Below, piece after piece: positions 24,123 to 33,600 of a DNA stretch of 64,000 nt. The stretch spans positions 9,525 to 73,524 of the forward strand of contig NZ_JABBOU010000009.1 in the NCBI RefSeq assembly GCF_018853465.1, written 5' to 3'. The stretch is from Acidithiobacillus montserratensis. GTDB lineage: Bacteria; Pseudomonadota; Gammaproteobacteria; Acidithiobacillales; Acidithiobacillaceae. A program made the translations under genes and the position numbers. Numbering within the stretch: position 1 is the first letter of the stretch; each line of letters opens with the position of its first letter. The notes below the pieces were generated by a model. The model made no database searches and was not told where the DNA came from. It was given only the letters and a program-made list of their open reading frames with translations.

Positions 24123-25343
24123 CTAAAACGCCCAATGCCCGGATATGAAAAAGGCTGCCTGAAGAATGAGGGCAGCCGCTTCTGCAATCAGCAACAGGCG
24201 CGGCCAGATGCGTTGGGTCGCGCTCTGAAACAACCAACCTGCCGCCAGAAACAGAGGCAGGTTGAGGTAAAGCAGACGATAAGTGGATACGGGCCCCTGA
24301 GCGGCAGCCTGAAACCAGAGGTAAGCCCCAATCAGCGCGATGCTGATGATCAGCAAGGACCATTGGCGGCGTCGCCATAACACTCCCAAAGTAATCAGAT
24401 TGGCCAGCAAGACCAAAGCGTTCATCAGAAAATAGACACTGCGTGCCGGGTTCAGCACCGTCGGCTGAAGGAGTAACGACTGGATCAGCGGTGTATAGTC
24501 GCCACCCCAGAAGGGATAGAGCTCCAGGATGTTTTGCAGCTTTTGCAGCGGTGACAAATGGCCGATATACGGACCGTGGGCGACCACAAATGCCCAAGGG
24601 GTTCGAAACAGGTACCATTGATAAATCATGAACAATATGAGGCCACTGCAGGCAATAATGCCGAGGCCCAGGCTTTTCAACGCCCGGATCCATCCGGGAT
24701 ATTGTCGGGCCGTCCAGAGGCGCCAAAGTACAACCAGCCAGGTGCCGAAGGCGAAAAAGACCATCAATGGCCCCGCCGCCGTGCCTATGCCGGCCCAGAG
24801 CGCAGCCTGAAAATGCCGTTGCCGGTGCAGGGCGAGTAAGGTGGCAATAGCCAGGCAGTTCATCAAGGACGTGGGATAAGCGCTGATAAAAAAAGCAGCG
24901 GCGGGATAAAGGGCGTAGGTCAGGGTGGCAAAAGCAGCACTTTCGGCGTCCATCCAGGCTGTAGCAAGGCGCTGGAACAGGAAGATCGAAACCACGCCCC
25001 CCAAAATGGCCATCCCGATACCAATGGCAGGTATCGGAATCGGCAAAATCAGACCAAGACCTGCGCATATGGCCGGGTAGAGTGGAAAAAAGATGATGTT
25101 CTGGCCAAAATCAGCATGGGGTATGTACTGATAACCCTGAGTGGCAATATTCATATACCACTTGGCATCCCAGTTGATGAGCGCTTGCGCCAGCGAACCT
25201 GACACGGGATCAAGACCACGACTGAACAGGTAATAGCCGACCCAGGTTCCCACATAAATGGCCAGAGCACTGAGGGCGATGGCCAGAACGGAGTCGCGCC
25301 AGTTCTGCGCTGTTTTACGGATGGAAATACTGGGCCCGGGCAT
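24123..25343 (-). CDS. PIG-V-like membrane mannosyltransferase family protein
   Basis: A 406-residue polytopic membrane protein of the GT-C superfamily. The first lumenal/periplasmic loop has WDAKWYMNIATQGY followed by FFPLYPAI, the pattern of PIG-V-type mannosyltransferases, which use a polyprenyl-phosphate sugar. About ten further hydrophobic helices follow. Bacterial homologues are thought to glycosylate envelope glycans or proteins. It starts five bases after the stop of the GT39-type gene, with AAGGAA lying inside that gene's last codons, so the two form one operon. The sugar and acceptor are unknown. Confidence 0.78.
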   Translation of the reverse strand: MPGPSISIRKTAQNWRDSVLAIALSALAIYVGTWVGYYLFSRGLDPVSGSLAQALINWDAKWYMNIATQGYQYIPHADFGQNIIFFPLYPAICAGLGLILPIPIPAIGIGMAILGGVVSIFLFQRLATAWMDAESAAFATLTYALYPAAAFFISAYPTSLMNCLAIATLLALHRQRHFQAALWAGIGTAAGPLMVFFAFGTWLVVLWRLWTARQYPGWIRALKSLGLGIIACSGLILFMIYQWYLFRTPWAFVVAHGPYIGHLSPLQKLQNILELYPFWGGDYTPLIQSLLLQPTVLNPARSVYFLMNALVLLANLITLGVLWRRRQWSLLIISIALIGAYLWFQAAAQGPVSTYRLLYLNLPLFLAAGWLFQSATQRIWPRLLLIAEAAALILQAAFFISGHWAF

Positions 25344-25348
25344 GCACG

Positions 25349-27061
25349 TTATTCCTTGTTTCCGGGAACAGCATCCGGCACCCGGGGTTTATGATCGATG
25401 ATTGCAGAATAAGTGCGCTTGCGGATGTCCAGCAAGCTGATTTTTTGGTGGCTGTATATTTCATAGGTGGTCATGAGCCGGGTCGTTTGGTAGCCTGGAG
25501 GCGTGCCTGCCCGGACCGCAGGAATGTCTTTGGCAGGACACACCAGGTAAAGTGGCTCAGGACCCAACAGTGTAGATAATTGCGCCAAAGCAGTCAGATG
25601 ATGGATGGGCATGTCGCCGCGCCCGGCATAAAACAAAAAACTTGGCTGAAACCAGTCCCAGGAGGCCAGCTGATAGGGACTGCTGCCTTGCACGGCGGCG
25701 ATTGCACGGCCCATGGCCTGGGAGGGTTTGAGGGGATTGATGGCTGGAAGCACGCTGAATACCAGCAATCCGCTCAATATGACACTACCGGTTCCCAGAG
25801 CTACCCAGGCTGCAGACCAATATCGTCGCAGCATCAAAGCTCCCGCGATCAAGGCCGCAAGCATGTAAGGAAAACCGATGGCGATCATGGAGGGCAGATG
25901 CGGTTCCCGCAGGGGTAAAATCCAGGCTGCAAAAACGCTGAGGGCAAGACCCACAACGAACAGGGTGCCCAGGGAAATGCCCATGCTCCATTGGCGGGGT
26001 GTTATTTGGTGCAGATGGATTTTATTCAACCAGACCGCCAACAGGATAAATAAAGGTGGGTAAGCTTCCCAGACATAATTGGGCAGTTTGGTGGCTGACA
26101 GGGTAAAAAAAGCGATCCAGAGCAAGGCCCAGATCAGCAAAAACAGGGTTTTCCCGTCATCCCGCAAAAGCTTTTGACGCCGCTGCCCAATATCATGCAG
26201 TACCTGGGGCAGGAAAATCGACCAGGGTAACATGCCCAGAAAAGTGCTGATGAGATAATAAAACCATGGACCCCGGTGGCCTTGCATACTGTCATCAAAA
26301 CGGCCAATATTTTGTTGAAAAATAAACAGGCGATCCCAGAGCCAGTGGGTTTCGATGCCCACTGCCAGATACCATGGTAAGGCGAGCATTAAAAACAGGG
26401 GAATGCCTGTAGTCAGTCGGCCGGCTTTCCACAAAAAAGATAATTGCTGCCGCAGCAGTAAAAATACGACGATAATCAATCCCGGTAACAGAAACCCGAT
26501 AGGCCCCTTATCGAGCGTGGCCAGTGCCATGGCCGCATAACTCAGATGAAATTCGCGAGTCCGTATTGCCGGATCAATATAAGCGCGTAAATAGCTCAAC
26601 AAGGCCACGGTGACCAGCAAAATCAGCAAGGGGTCAGGTGTGGCGCTGCGAAAAATAACGGTGCTGTGGAGCGCTGTGGCCGTGAGTATGCCACTGAGCA
26701 GGGCGACGGGAGCACCGTAGAGACGGCGCAAGGCGATGATCAGGTAAAAAACCAGTAGTGCGCCAACCAGTGCCGAGCCAATGCGAAGACCCCAGGCATT
26801 CATGCCCAGCAGGCGGACACCGGACCACATCAGCCAGTAATTCAGTGCGGGTTTGTCGGGTAGCAGACGCTCATTGTAGATGGGCACTACCAGATTATGG
26901 GTGGCTATCTGTTGCTTCAGACTTTGCGCATAAATGGGTTCATCAATATCCCAGAGACTGGTATTACCCGTGTCCCAGGAAAAAAACAGAAAAGCCAGAA
27001 AGAAAAGGGCTATGGCCTTGAGGAGAAAGCCCTGGGGCCGGTCAGCGCTGGAGACTTTCAT
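25349..27061 (-). CDS. ArnT-like GT39 family glycosyltransferase
   Basis: A 570-residue GT-C enzyme (PMT_2/ArnT type). Seen: SLWDIDEPIYAQSLK near residue 35, with the Asp-Glu pair that is catalytic in this family, and PDKPALNYWLMWSGVRLLG near residue 70, followed by about 12 hydrophobic helices and a periplasmic C-terminal domain. E. coli ArnT (550 residues) adds aminoarabinose to lipid A; this one could use another undecaprenyl-phosphate sugar, since no arn synthesis genes are visible here. First gene of a two-gene operon. Confidence 0.85.
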   Translation of the reverse strand: MKVSSADRPQGFLLKAIALFFLAFLFFSWDTGNTSLWDIDEPIYAQSLKQQIATHNLVVPIYNERLLPDKPALNYWLMWSGVRLLGMNAWGLRIGSALVGALLVFYLIIALRRLYGAPVALLSGILTATALHSTVIFRSATPDPLLILLVTVALLSYLRAYIDPAIRTREFHLSYAAMALATLDKGPIGFLLPGLIIVVFLLLRQQLSFLWKAGRLTTGIPLFLMLALPWYLAVGIETHWLWDRLFIFQQNIGRFDDSMQGHRGPWFYYLISTFLGMLPWSIFLPQVLHDIGQRRQKLLRDDGKTLFLLIWALLWIAFFTLSATKLPNYVWEAYPPLFILLAVWLNKIHLHQITPRQWSMGISLGTLFVVGLALSVFAAWILPLREPHLPSMIAIGFPYMLAALIAGALMLRRYWSAAWVALGTGSVILSGLLVFSVLPAINPLKPSQAMGRAIAAVQGSSPYQLASWDWFQPSFLFYAGRGDMPIHHLTALAQLSTLLGPEPLYLVCPAKDIPAVRAGTPPGYQTTRLMTTYEIYSHQKISLLDIRKRTYSAIIDHKPRVPDAVPGNKE

Positions 27062-27229
27062 CAGAATTGCCTGCCAGGAGGACGGCTAGCCAAGGGGTTT
27101 GCTATCAAGATGCGAAATTCCGGGAAGTACAAATAAAGAACTATACGCGCTCTATCCCTTCAAACCAACGCCAGAGACTCCCCGTCATAAGATTTTCCGG
27201 AGGATTGCTTTTCGCCGGTTTGCTCCGGC

Positions 27230-27529
27230 TCAGGATGCGTTGAGCATATCTGGCGCGCAATGACGCAGGGTTTCCTTGAGCATCACAAAGTAGCGCTGAT
27301 AACGACTGATTTCCTGGTCCATTTGTAAAAGCTGATCCATCATCTGGTCGGGTTTTTCTGCGGGCAGACGCTGCATGATTTCCTGCCATTGATGGTTGAT
27401 GCACTGGTGACGTTCTTCCAGGGCATTCAGTAAATCATCCAGATCCGGATTTTTTACGGAATGCGTGGACAGATGCTGTTCGGCGGCGAGTCCGAGCAAT
27501 GCTGTAGCGTTCATGGGGCTTGATTTCAT
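27230..27529 (-). CDS. small helical protein, unknown
   Basis: A 99-residue, mostly alpha-helical, soluble protein with heptad-like Leu spacing (LDDLLNALEERHQCINHQW, then MMDQLLQMDQEISRYQRYF). The general look (helical hairpin, QxW, short) resembles FliT-type export chaperones, but I cannot assign it and there are no flagellar genes nearby. ATG at 27529 follows AGGGGA with five-base spacing. A small stem (GCCGG/CCGGC at about 27216-27231) overlaps its end. Confidence 0.55.
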   Translation of the reverse strand: MKSSPMNATALLGLAAEQHLSTHSVKNPDLDDLLNALEERHQCINHQWQEIMQRLPAEKPDQMMDQLLQMDQEISRYQRYFVMLKETLRHCAPDMLNAS

Positions 27530-27620
27530 GAAAATCCCCTTGTCAGGATAAGTTTCTGAGTGGTGAACTTTTTGACCCCTGCAATCGCAAAAAAGTTGCG
27601 CAGAGTCATAAAAAGGGCGA

Positions 27621-27653
27621 TAAAAAACCGGCCATGCCGAAGCAGTGGCCGGT
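27621..27653 (-). terminator. intrinsic terminator of cydAB
   Basis: Read on the minus strand, ACCGGCCA (27646-27653) and TGGCCGGT (27627-27634) form a perfect 8-bp stem with an 11-base loop, followed directly by six T. It lies 20 bp after the cydB stop and leaves no room for a cydX gene. Confidence 0.88.
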
Positions 27654-27672
27654 ATGCTTTGAGAGAAAGTGA

Positions 27673-28761
27673 TCAGTGGGCGCCGTAAGCGCTCTTTTTG
27701 GTGAAGCGGCCCCGGAATACCCAGATCTGATACCAGTTATACATGATCATCACGGGGACAAAGCCGGTCATGAACAGGGTGAACACGGCCATGGAGTTGG
27801 CCGGGTTGGAGGCGGCGTGGACCGTCCAGGTACCCGGTACAATGTAGGGGAACATGGTAGCCCACATGGCCGCCCAGAGCAGAACTACCACCCCTTCTCC
27901 CCAAAGCAGCGCAGTGAAGTCATGCTGCATGGAATGATTGGTCATGGATTTGAACGCGAAGAACAGTACGATAACAAACCAGATGGCCCAGATCCACCAG
28001 TTGGGGCCGGTCCATTTGGCCGCTGCCCAGGGGAAGATGGCATAGGACCACACCAGGGTAATGACAATGGCTCCCAGGGCCAAAAAAGAAAACCAGTTGG
28101 TCCAGGACTTGGCGCGTTCGTGAATCACATCACCCGGCAAAAAGCGGGCACAGAGGAATAAACCACCAGCTAATCCGGCGGCAATGACCGCCCCAACCCC
28201 AGTCCAGATGGAAAAGGGGGTCAGGAAGTCCATAGCGCCACCTGAATAATGCATGACGGGGGTCGTGAAGCCCCGGTCGGCAATCCCTTGCATAGCGATG
28301 CCGGATTTCATGGGAAAACCCTGCAGGACGGCACCCAGGGAAACCCCGGCGAAAAATGGTGCGGTCAAACTGCCGAGGGCGAAAGCCCAACCCCAAATCC
28401 GTTTACTGCTACGGGCATGAATATGGAATTCAAAAGCAATAGCCCGTGAAATAATGCCCCAGAGAGCCAGCATCAGGGGAATCATCAAGAAGTTGAAGGC
28501 CGAGCCGTAAACCAAAGGAAAAGCGCCAAAAAGTACGCCTCCAGCGACCACCAGCCAGGTTTCATTACCATCCCAGAAACCGGCCATGGATGCCATGATC
28601 GCACCACGCTCATCTTCATCTTTAGAAAATAATGCAAAAATTCCGGCGCCGAGGTCGGCTCCATCAAGGGCGATATATAACAAAAACATCAATCCGAGGA
28701 TCATCCACCACCAGGTGGAGAGAGCAGATACGATGCGCACAATATCCGTACTGAGTTCCAT
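27673..28761 (-). CDS. cydB: cytochrome bd-type quinol oxidase subunit II
   Basis: A 362-residue membrane protein of the CydB/CioB family. Seen: ALDGADLGAGIF near residue 32, GFWDGNETWLVVAGG near residue 62, and the typical nine-helix pattern. It pairs with CydA to form the haem-copper-independent terminal oxidase that reduces O2 with quinol electrons. It lies 69 bp after cydA, with a strong hairpin in between and its own SD (CGGAG). No cydX-like small subunit gene follows before the terminator. Confidence 0.95.
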   Translation of the reverse strand: MELSTDIVRIVSALSTWWWMILGLMFLLYIALDGADLGAGIFALFSKDEDERGAIMASMAGFWDGNETWLVVAGGVLFGAFPLVYGSAFNFLMIPLMLALWGIISRAIAFEFHIHARSSKRIWGWAFALGSLTAPFFAGVSLGAVLQGFPMKSGIAMQGIADRGFTTPVMHYSGGAMDFLTPFSIWTGVGAVIAAGLAGGLFLCARFLPGDVIHERAKSWTNWFSFLALGAIVITLVWSYAIFPWAAAKWTGPNWWIWAIWFVIVLFFAFKSMTNHSMQHDFTALLWGEGVVVLLWAAMWATMFPYIVPGTWTVHAASNPANSMAVFTLFMTGFVPVMIMYNWYQIWVFRGRFTKKSAYGAH

Positions 28762-28792
28762 AGTAATAACTCCGGTGACTTTTATCAGTGGC

Positions 28793-28817
28793 GAAGGAGG
28801 GGGATTCCCCCTCCTTC
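28793..28817. repeat. strong hairpin between cydA and cydB
   Basis: An 11-bp perfect stem (arms GAAGGAGGGGG and CCCCCTCCTTC) with a three-base loop sits 13 bp after the cydA stop and 31 bp before the cydB start. There is no T run, so it should act as an RNA stabiliser, processing site or partial attenuator and not as a full terminator. Confidence 0.75.
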
Positions 28818-28830
28818 TGACAGCGGTCTG

Positions 28831-30297
28831 TTAACGATCAGAATGCATCATGGGTTTGTGGGCAAAGGTCGGCGCAACATGTCCGCCCCCCGCCTGGGAA
28901 GCCTCATGGTCTTCATCATGACCGTGGAACAGGGTGTCGGAGTGGGCAATGCCATCCACTCCTTTCTGGATCACACGGGTGAAGAAGTACCAAGCTCCCG
29001 CCCAAACCACCAGCTCGAAGATGATATAGCCCACGAACCAGACGACTTCCTGGGTGATACTCATGTTGCTGACGCCTTCATAGGTACGCATCATTCCGTA
29101 CACGACCCAGGGCTGACGGCCGATTTCGCGAACCCACCAGCCGGTCCAAATAGCCAGGAAGGGAAGGAATCCGGAAAAAGTCACAGCACGCAGGAACCAA
29201 GGATGTTTACGAAGTTCTGTGGCGGTGAACTTACCACGTACTCTCAGCATATTTCCCCAGATTGCCACGAAGAACAGAAGGAAACCAATGCCTACCATAG
29301 CCCGGAAAGCGTAAAAGGGGACCCAGACATCAGGGCGTTCATTGACGGGAAACTGATCCATTCCAGTAACAACACCATTCCAAGTATGTGTTTCCAACAA
29401 GCTCAGTACGTGTGGTATCTGAATGGCAAACAGGTTCTTACCGGCCTCCACATCAGGAATGGCAATCAAATTCCAGTCCGTATTGGGCTTTCCATCAGGC
29501 AAATACGTATGGAAATGTCCTTCCATGGCTGCCAGTGAAGTAGGCTGAGTTCTCGCTACATCTTGGCCTGCACTGTCCCCAATATAGATCTGTAGAGGTG
29601 TGACCACTAGTAAAGCCAAGATAGTAGGTTTTAACATCTTCGTGAAAAGTTCGGCATTACGATTTTTCAGAATGAACCAGGCGCTGACTGACGCCATTAA
29701 AAATAGAGCCAGCTCGACGGTGGCTACCCACATATGTGGAAAACCCCAAACGAAATTGTCATTGATAATGGCATGCCACCAGTTGGTGACCTGAAAGAGA
29801 CCATCCTTGAGAACAACCCCATTGGGGGTCTGCATCCAGGAGTTGGCGACCAGAATCCACATGGCCGAGAGACTGGAAGACAGGCCGACGTTGAAGGTGG
29901 CAAACAGATGCATACCTTTGCTGATTTTACCCCAGCCAAAGACCATCAAGCCGATGAAGCCGGCTTCATACATGAAGGCGGTAATGGTTTCAAAGCCGAG
30001 GATGTTGCCGAAGAAGGGACCTACGGCCTGGGAGAAAGGGCCATAAAGGATACCGAAGGCCATTTCCATGGTGACGCCGGTAGCCACACCAGCCCCGAAA
30101 TTGATGATGAAGATTTTTTCAAAGAAGCGGTTGAGCTTATACCAGCGTTCATCACCGCTTTTCAACCAGGCGAGCTCCATAAAAAAGAGCAGCCAGGACA
30201 TGCCGATGGTCAAGGGCGTCCAAAGGATATGCATGGAGGTGATCCAGGCAAAATCCAGTCGGCTCAAGAGCACCGGTAATGAATTTTCGATAACCAT
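28831..30297 (-). CDS. cydA: cytochrome bd-type quinol oxidase subunit I (short Q-loop, CIO-like)
   Basis: A 488-residue membrane protein. Seen: RLDFAWITSMHILW with haem-ligand His23, EMAFGILYGPF, ETITAFMYEAGF with the proton-channel Glu, FPHMWVATVE with the b558 His, and GRQPWVVYGMMRT. The Q-loop has no long insertion, placing it with CioA-type, often cyanide-insensitive, oxidases. The C-terminal tail is His- and Asp-rich (GHDEDHEASQAGGGH). ATG at 30297 follows AAAGGGAG. It is the first gene of cydAB and is divergent from a large cyclic-di-GMP protein gene, sharing a 357-bp intergenic region. Confidence 0.95.
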   Translation of the reverse strand: MVIENSLPVLLSRLDFAWITSMHILWTPLTIGMSWLLFFMELAWLKSGDERWYKLNRFFEKIFIINFGAGVATGVTMEMAFGILYGPFSQAVGPFFGNILGFETITAFMYEAGFIGLMVFGWGKISKGMHLFATFNVGLSSSLSAMWILVANSWMQTPNGVVLKDGLFQVTNWWHAIINDNFVWGFPHMWVATVELALFLMASVSAWFILKNRNAELFTKMLKPTILALLVVTPLQIYIGDSAGQDVARTQPTSLAAMEGHFHTYLPDGKPNTDWNLIAIPDVEAGKNLFAIQIPHVLSLLETHTWNGVVTGMDQFPVNERPDVWVPFYAFRAMVGIGFLLFFVAIWGNMLRVRGKFTATELRKHPWFLRAVTFSGFLPFLAIWTGWWVREIGRQPWVVYGMMRTYEGVSNMSITQEVVWFVGYIIFELVVWAGAWYFFTRVIQKGVDGIAHSDTLFHGHDEDHEASQAGGGHVAPTFAHKPMMHSDR

Positions 30298-30654
30298 GGT
30301 GATACTCCCTTTAACATGATTGATATTAGTAACTACTGCCCGCTATGACAGCAAATGCCGTGCCATCTGGGAGAGTGCAATGAAAGTCCACTGCATCAGT
30401 ATCTTGTGATATAGCTCGAAGATTTTGTGGGCATAACAACCATATCGAGGTGGTTCAAAATAACCATATTACATAAAATAACCCAGTATAAAAATATCTT
30501 CTTAAATTTTTATAGTTCGACTTGCTGCTTTATATCCACAAAAATAATGCGTTTCAGCCCTCGAATTGTTACAGTTGGGGAAACTACCCATCCACCTGCT
30601 GGTTTTGGCATACGTTCTTGATTGCGGAGGATATCCTTTGAAACAGGGCCAGGT
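30298..30654. other. divergent intergenic region cydA / cyclic-di-GMP gene
   Basis: A 357-bp AT-rich region that must hold promoters for both directions. I see no strong sigma70 pair, no clear FNR or ArcA palindrome and no coding potential. A GGAGG at 30626-30630 lies before a possible 8-codon TTG-initiated leader peptide (30638-30664) that overlaps the ATG of the large gene. Confidence 0.5.
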
Positions 30655-33600
30655 ATGTCGCTAAGGCAAAAGGTTTCCGTTAATGCCCGGCAGAAGTCCA
30701 ACTTCTATCTGCTGGATCAGGTAACTGTGCTGCTCGGCCTGGTATTGTCCGGCCAGTTTGCCCGCTTTCTGATCCCGGATGTCCAGAACGGATGGTATTT
30801 GTCGGTATGGGCCAGTTCGGGGCTGTTTGTATTTTTCCTGATGCGCAAGGGAGACATCTTGTTTCCCGGGTTGTGGTTGGGTGGGTTCTTAGGCAACTGG
30901 TTATTAGGGTATAGCCCCTTTGACGCCCTGGGGTTTGCGAGTGGAGAACTGCTTGCCGCATGGATTTCGTTACGTTTGCTGTACCGCTGGGCGCCTGACT
31001 GGCGATCGCTGGCGTATAAGACGGATTTTTTGCTGTTTCTGGCCTTTCCCGTTGGTTTGAATGGTGTGCTTGCCGGTGCCTGGGGACTGTTCTGGCAGCA
31101 AATGTTTTACCAAGGACCGTGGCATCTGGCCCCTGCCCTGCTCCTCAGTAATAGCTGCGCGGTCAGTTTTGGTGTTTTGCTGCTGGGCACGAATTTATTG
31201 TCCTGGCAGAAGCCCTGGTCCTGGCAACGCCTGCTTGCCGAAGAATCCAGCTTCTGGTTTTTTTCGATTTATGCCCTGGTCGCGACAGCCTGGCTTTTCT
31301 GGCAGCAGGATAGCGGATTTCTGGGGATTGTCGGGTTGCTGTTTGTCCTATTCATGCCCATGCTCTGGGCGCTGACCCGTTTCCCAGCTGACGCAGTCTA
31401 TCGTTTGGCACTGCTGGTGTTTCTGCTGGCCATGGCCGCTACTGCCCATGGCCTCGGGCCTTACTCAGGGGCTACTGCCCTGCACCCCATCACCGTCCTG
31501 CAGATTATTGGAATAGGCATGATCAGTATGGGCCTCTTTGCGGCGGCCATGATTGCGGAGGCGGCACGCAACAAGGAGTCCTTGCGGCAGGGCAGCCGCT
31601 GGCTGGAGCGGCGTGTCGAAGAACGGACCCTAGCCTTGCGTCAGAGTCAGCAGGACTTGCTGGCCCGGGAGCGTTTCATTCGCACGGCAAGCGCCGTGAA
31701 CCGCTTGTTTTCGGAGAGTCTGGATCTGCCGGAGGAGCAGATCTTTCCGCAATTTTGTGAAATTCTCCAGAGACAATTACATCTTTCTCTGGTGTGGGTT
31801 GTGGAAGATGCCCAGAGCGCCAGCGTCCCACTACTGCTGGGGGTGGCTGGGCCCCGGGCCGAAATGTTGCGGAGCATGCTGGAGCAAGCACCCGGTCTGG
31901 CTAAGATCAGTCGTGAGTCCGCTACCAGTATGGCCCTGGACTTTGTCTGGCCCGATGGGCGCTCGGGTCATGTAGTCCTGCAGTGTGCAGATGATGAGGG
32001 CTTTGCAGAGGAGGTTGCAGGGGTACTGAGGCAGGTGACCCAAGATTTGCAGGATTTTTTACAGCGTCAAAACAATCATTTTTCATTACAACGTACCCGC
32101 ATCTTGCAGCAAGCCCTGTTGCGCGCTGGAGAAGCGATCCTGGCCGCCGAAGATATGCATGAGCTGCTCCAAAAAAGCTGCCAGCAACTGATCGATAGTG
32201 GCATTTTCATTGCCTGCTGGGTGGCGCGGCCGGGAGTGGATGCCTGTATGGACGCCCTGGCTTACGCCGGCTGGAGTGCGCCCAATGCTCTCCAACGACG
32301 CTGGCCGGTATCCGCAGATGTCCCCGAGGGACAGACAGTGGGTGCCAGAGCCTGGCGCGCCAATAGCCTGGTGGTTCAGCAGGATTATCTATCCGATCCT
32401 TTGATCCAGTCCTGGCGCGCCGAAGCTCTGGATTACGGATGGCGTGCAGCAGCGGCACTGCCCATTGCTCACGATGGACAGCGCTGGGCGGTTCTGGCCG
32501 TCATTGGTGATCGGCCACACATGTTTTCCAGGGATATTTGTGACGTTTTGCAGCAGGTGGCGCGCCTGGTAGGACATGGACTGGACGAGCTGGTTCTGAA
32601 GCAAAAACTGGCCGAAGAAAAAATGCAGCTGACCTTGCTTGCCGCCCAGGATGCCGCCATGCGCCGTTATCAGTCTGCAGTGATGAAAATCCAGCGCGAT
32701 CTGCTGGATCGGGCGGCAGTGACGCAAATGTTTCCGGATTTGCTCCGTACCCTGGTACAGGAAACCAATGTGCTTGCGGCCTATATTACCTTGCCTGACC
32801 CCGAAAAGGCGCAGATCGGGAATTATTTTATCCACTGCGATCATGTAGGCTTGCGCAGCGCCCTGGAGTCTTTCACAGACCAGCAAAATGCACTGGAATG
32901 GCCGGTAGCGGCCAGCCTGATCGGGCAATTTCTTCATCACCCCCCGGCGCAGATTCATCCCCTGGGTTATCCGGTCCCTCTGGTGAACAGCCTTTTCCTG
33001 CAAATGAATCCCCACCTCCAGAAACTCGAACTGGTGAGCAGGCTCTGGGTCATCGCCGCTACGGACGACAGTCGACCCATGGCCATTCTGGGCGTTTTCA
33101 GTGAGAACCCGCAACATTTTACCGAGGCTGTTCAGCAACTGTATGGGCAGCTGGCCAACAGTATTGGTCTGGCCCTGCGCCAGGACGAATATCAGAAAAC
33201 CATTGAAGAGGCCCGGCAAAAGCTGGAGAAAGTGGCGTTTTATGATCCTTTGACGGGCCTTGCCAATCGTCGTCTGCTGGAAAGCCAACTGGAGCAGGCC
33301 ATGGCCCGGCATCAGCGGCAGGATGAAGTGCTGGCGGTATGCATGCTGGACCTCGATCGGTTCAAGCCCATTAACGATGAATTCGGACACGAGGCCGGAG
33401 ATCAGGTACTGGTGACCTTGGGGCATCGTCTGGCCGAAGTGCTGCGCAAAAATGACATGGTGGGGCGCTTTGGTGGTGATGAGTTTGTGATTCTGCTGGA
33501 GTCTGTCCAGAACCAGGACGATCTCTATCAAATTTTGCGCAAAATTGAAAATGTAGTGACCTCGCCCATGCAATTGCAGAGTGGTCAAAGTGTGCGCGTC

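Noticed and set aside
30298..30654. Oxygen-responsive (FNR or ArcA) sites in the cydA upstream region.
   Set aside because: No inverted TTGAT/ATCAA pair or convincing ArcA repeat could be found by eye.
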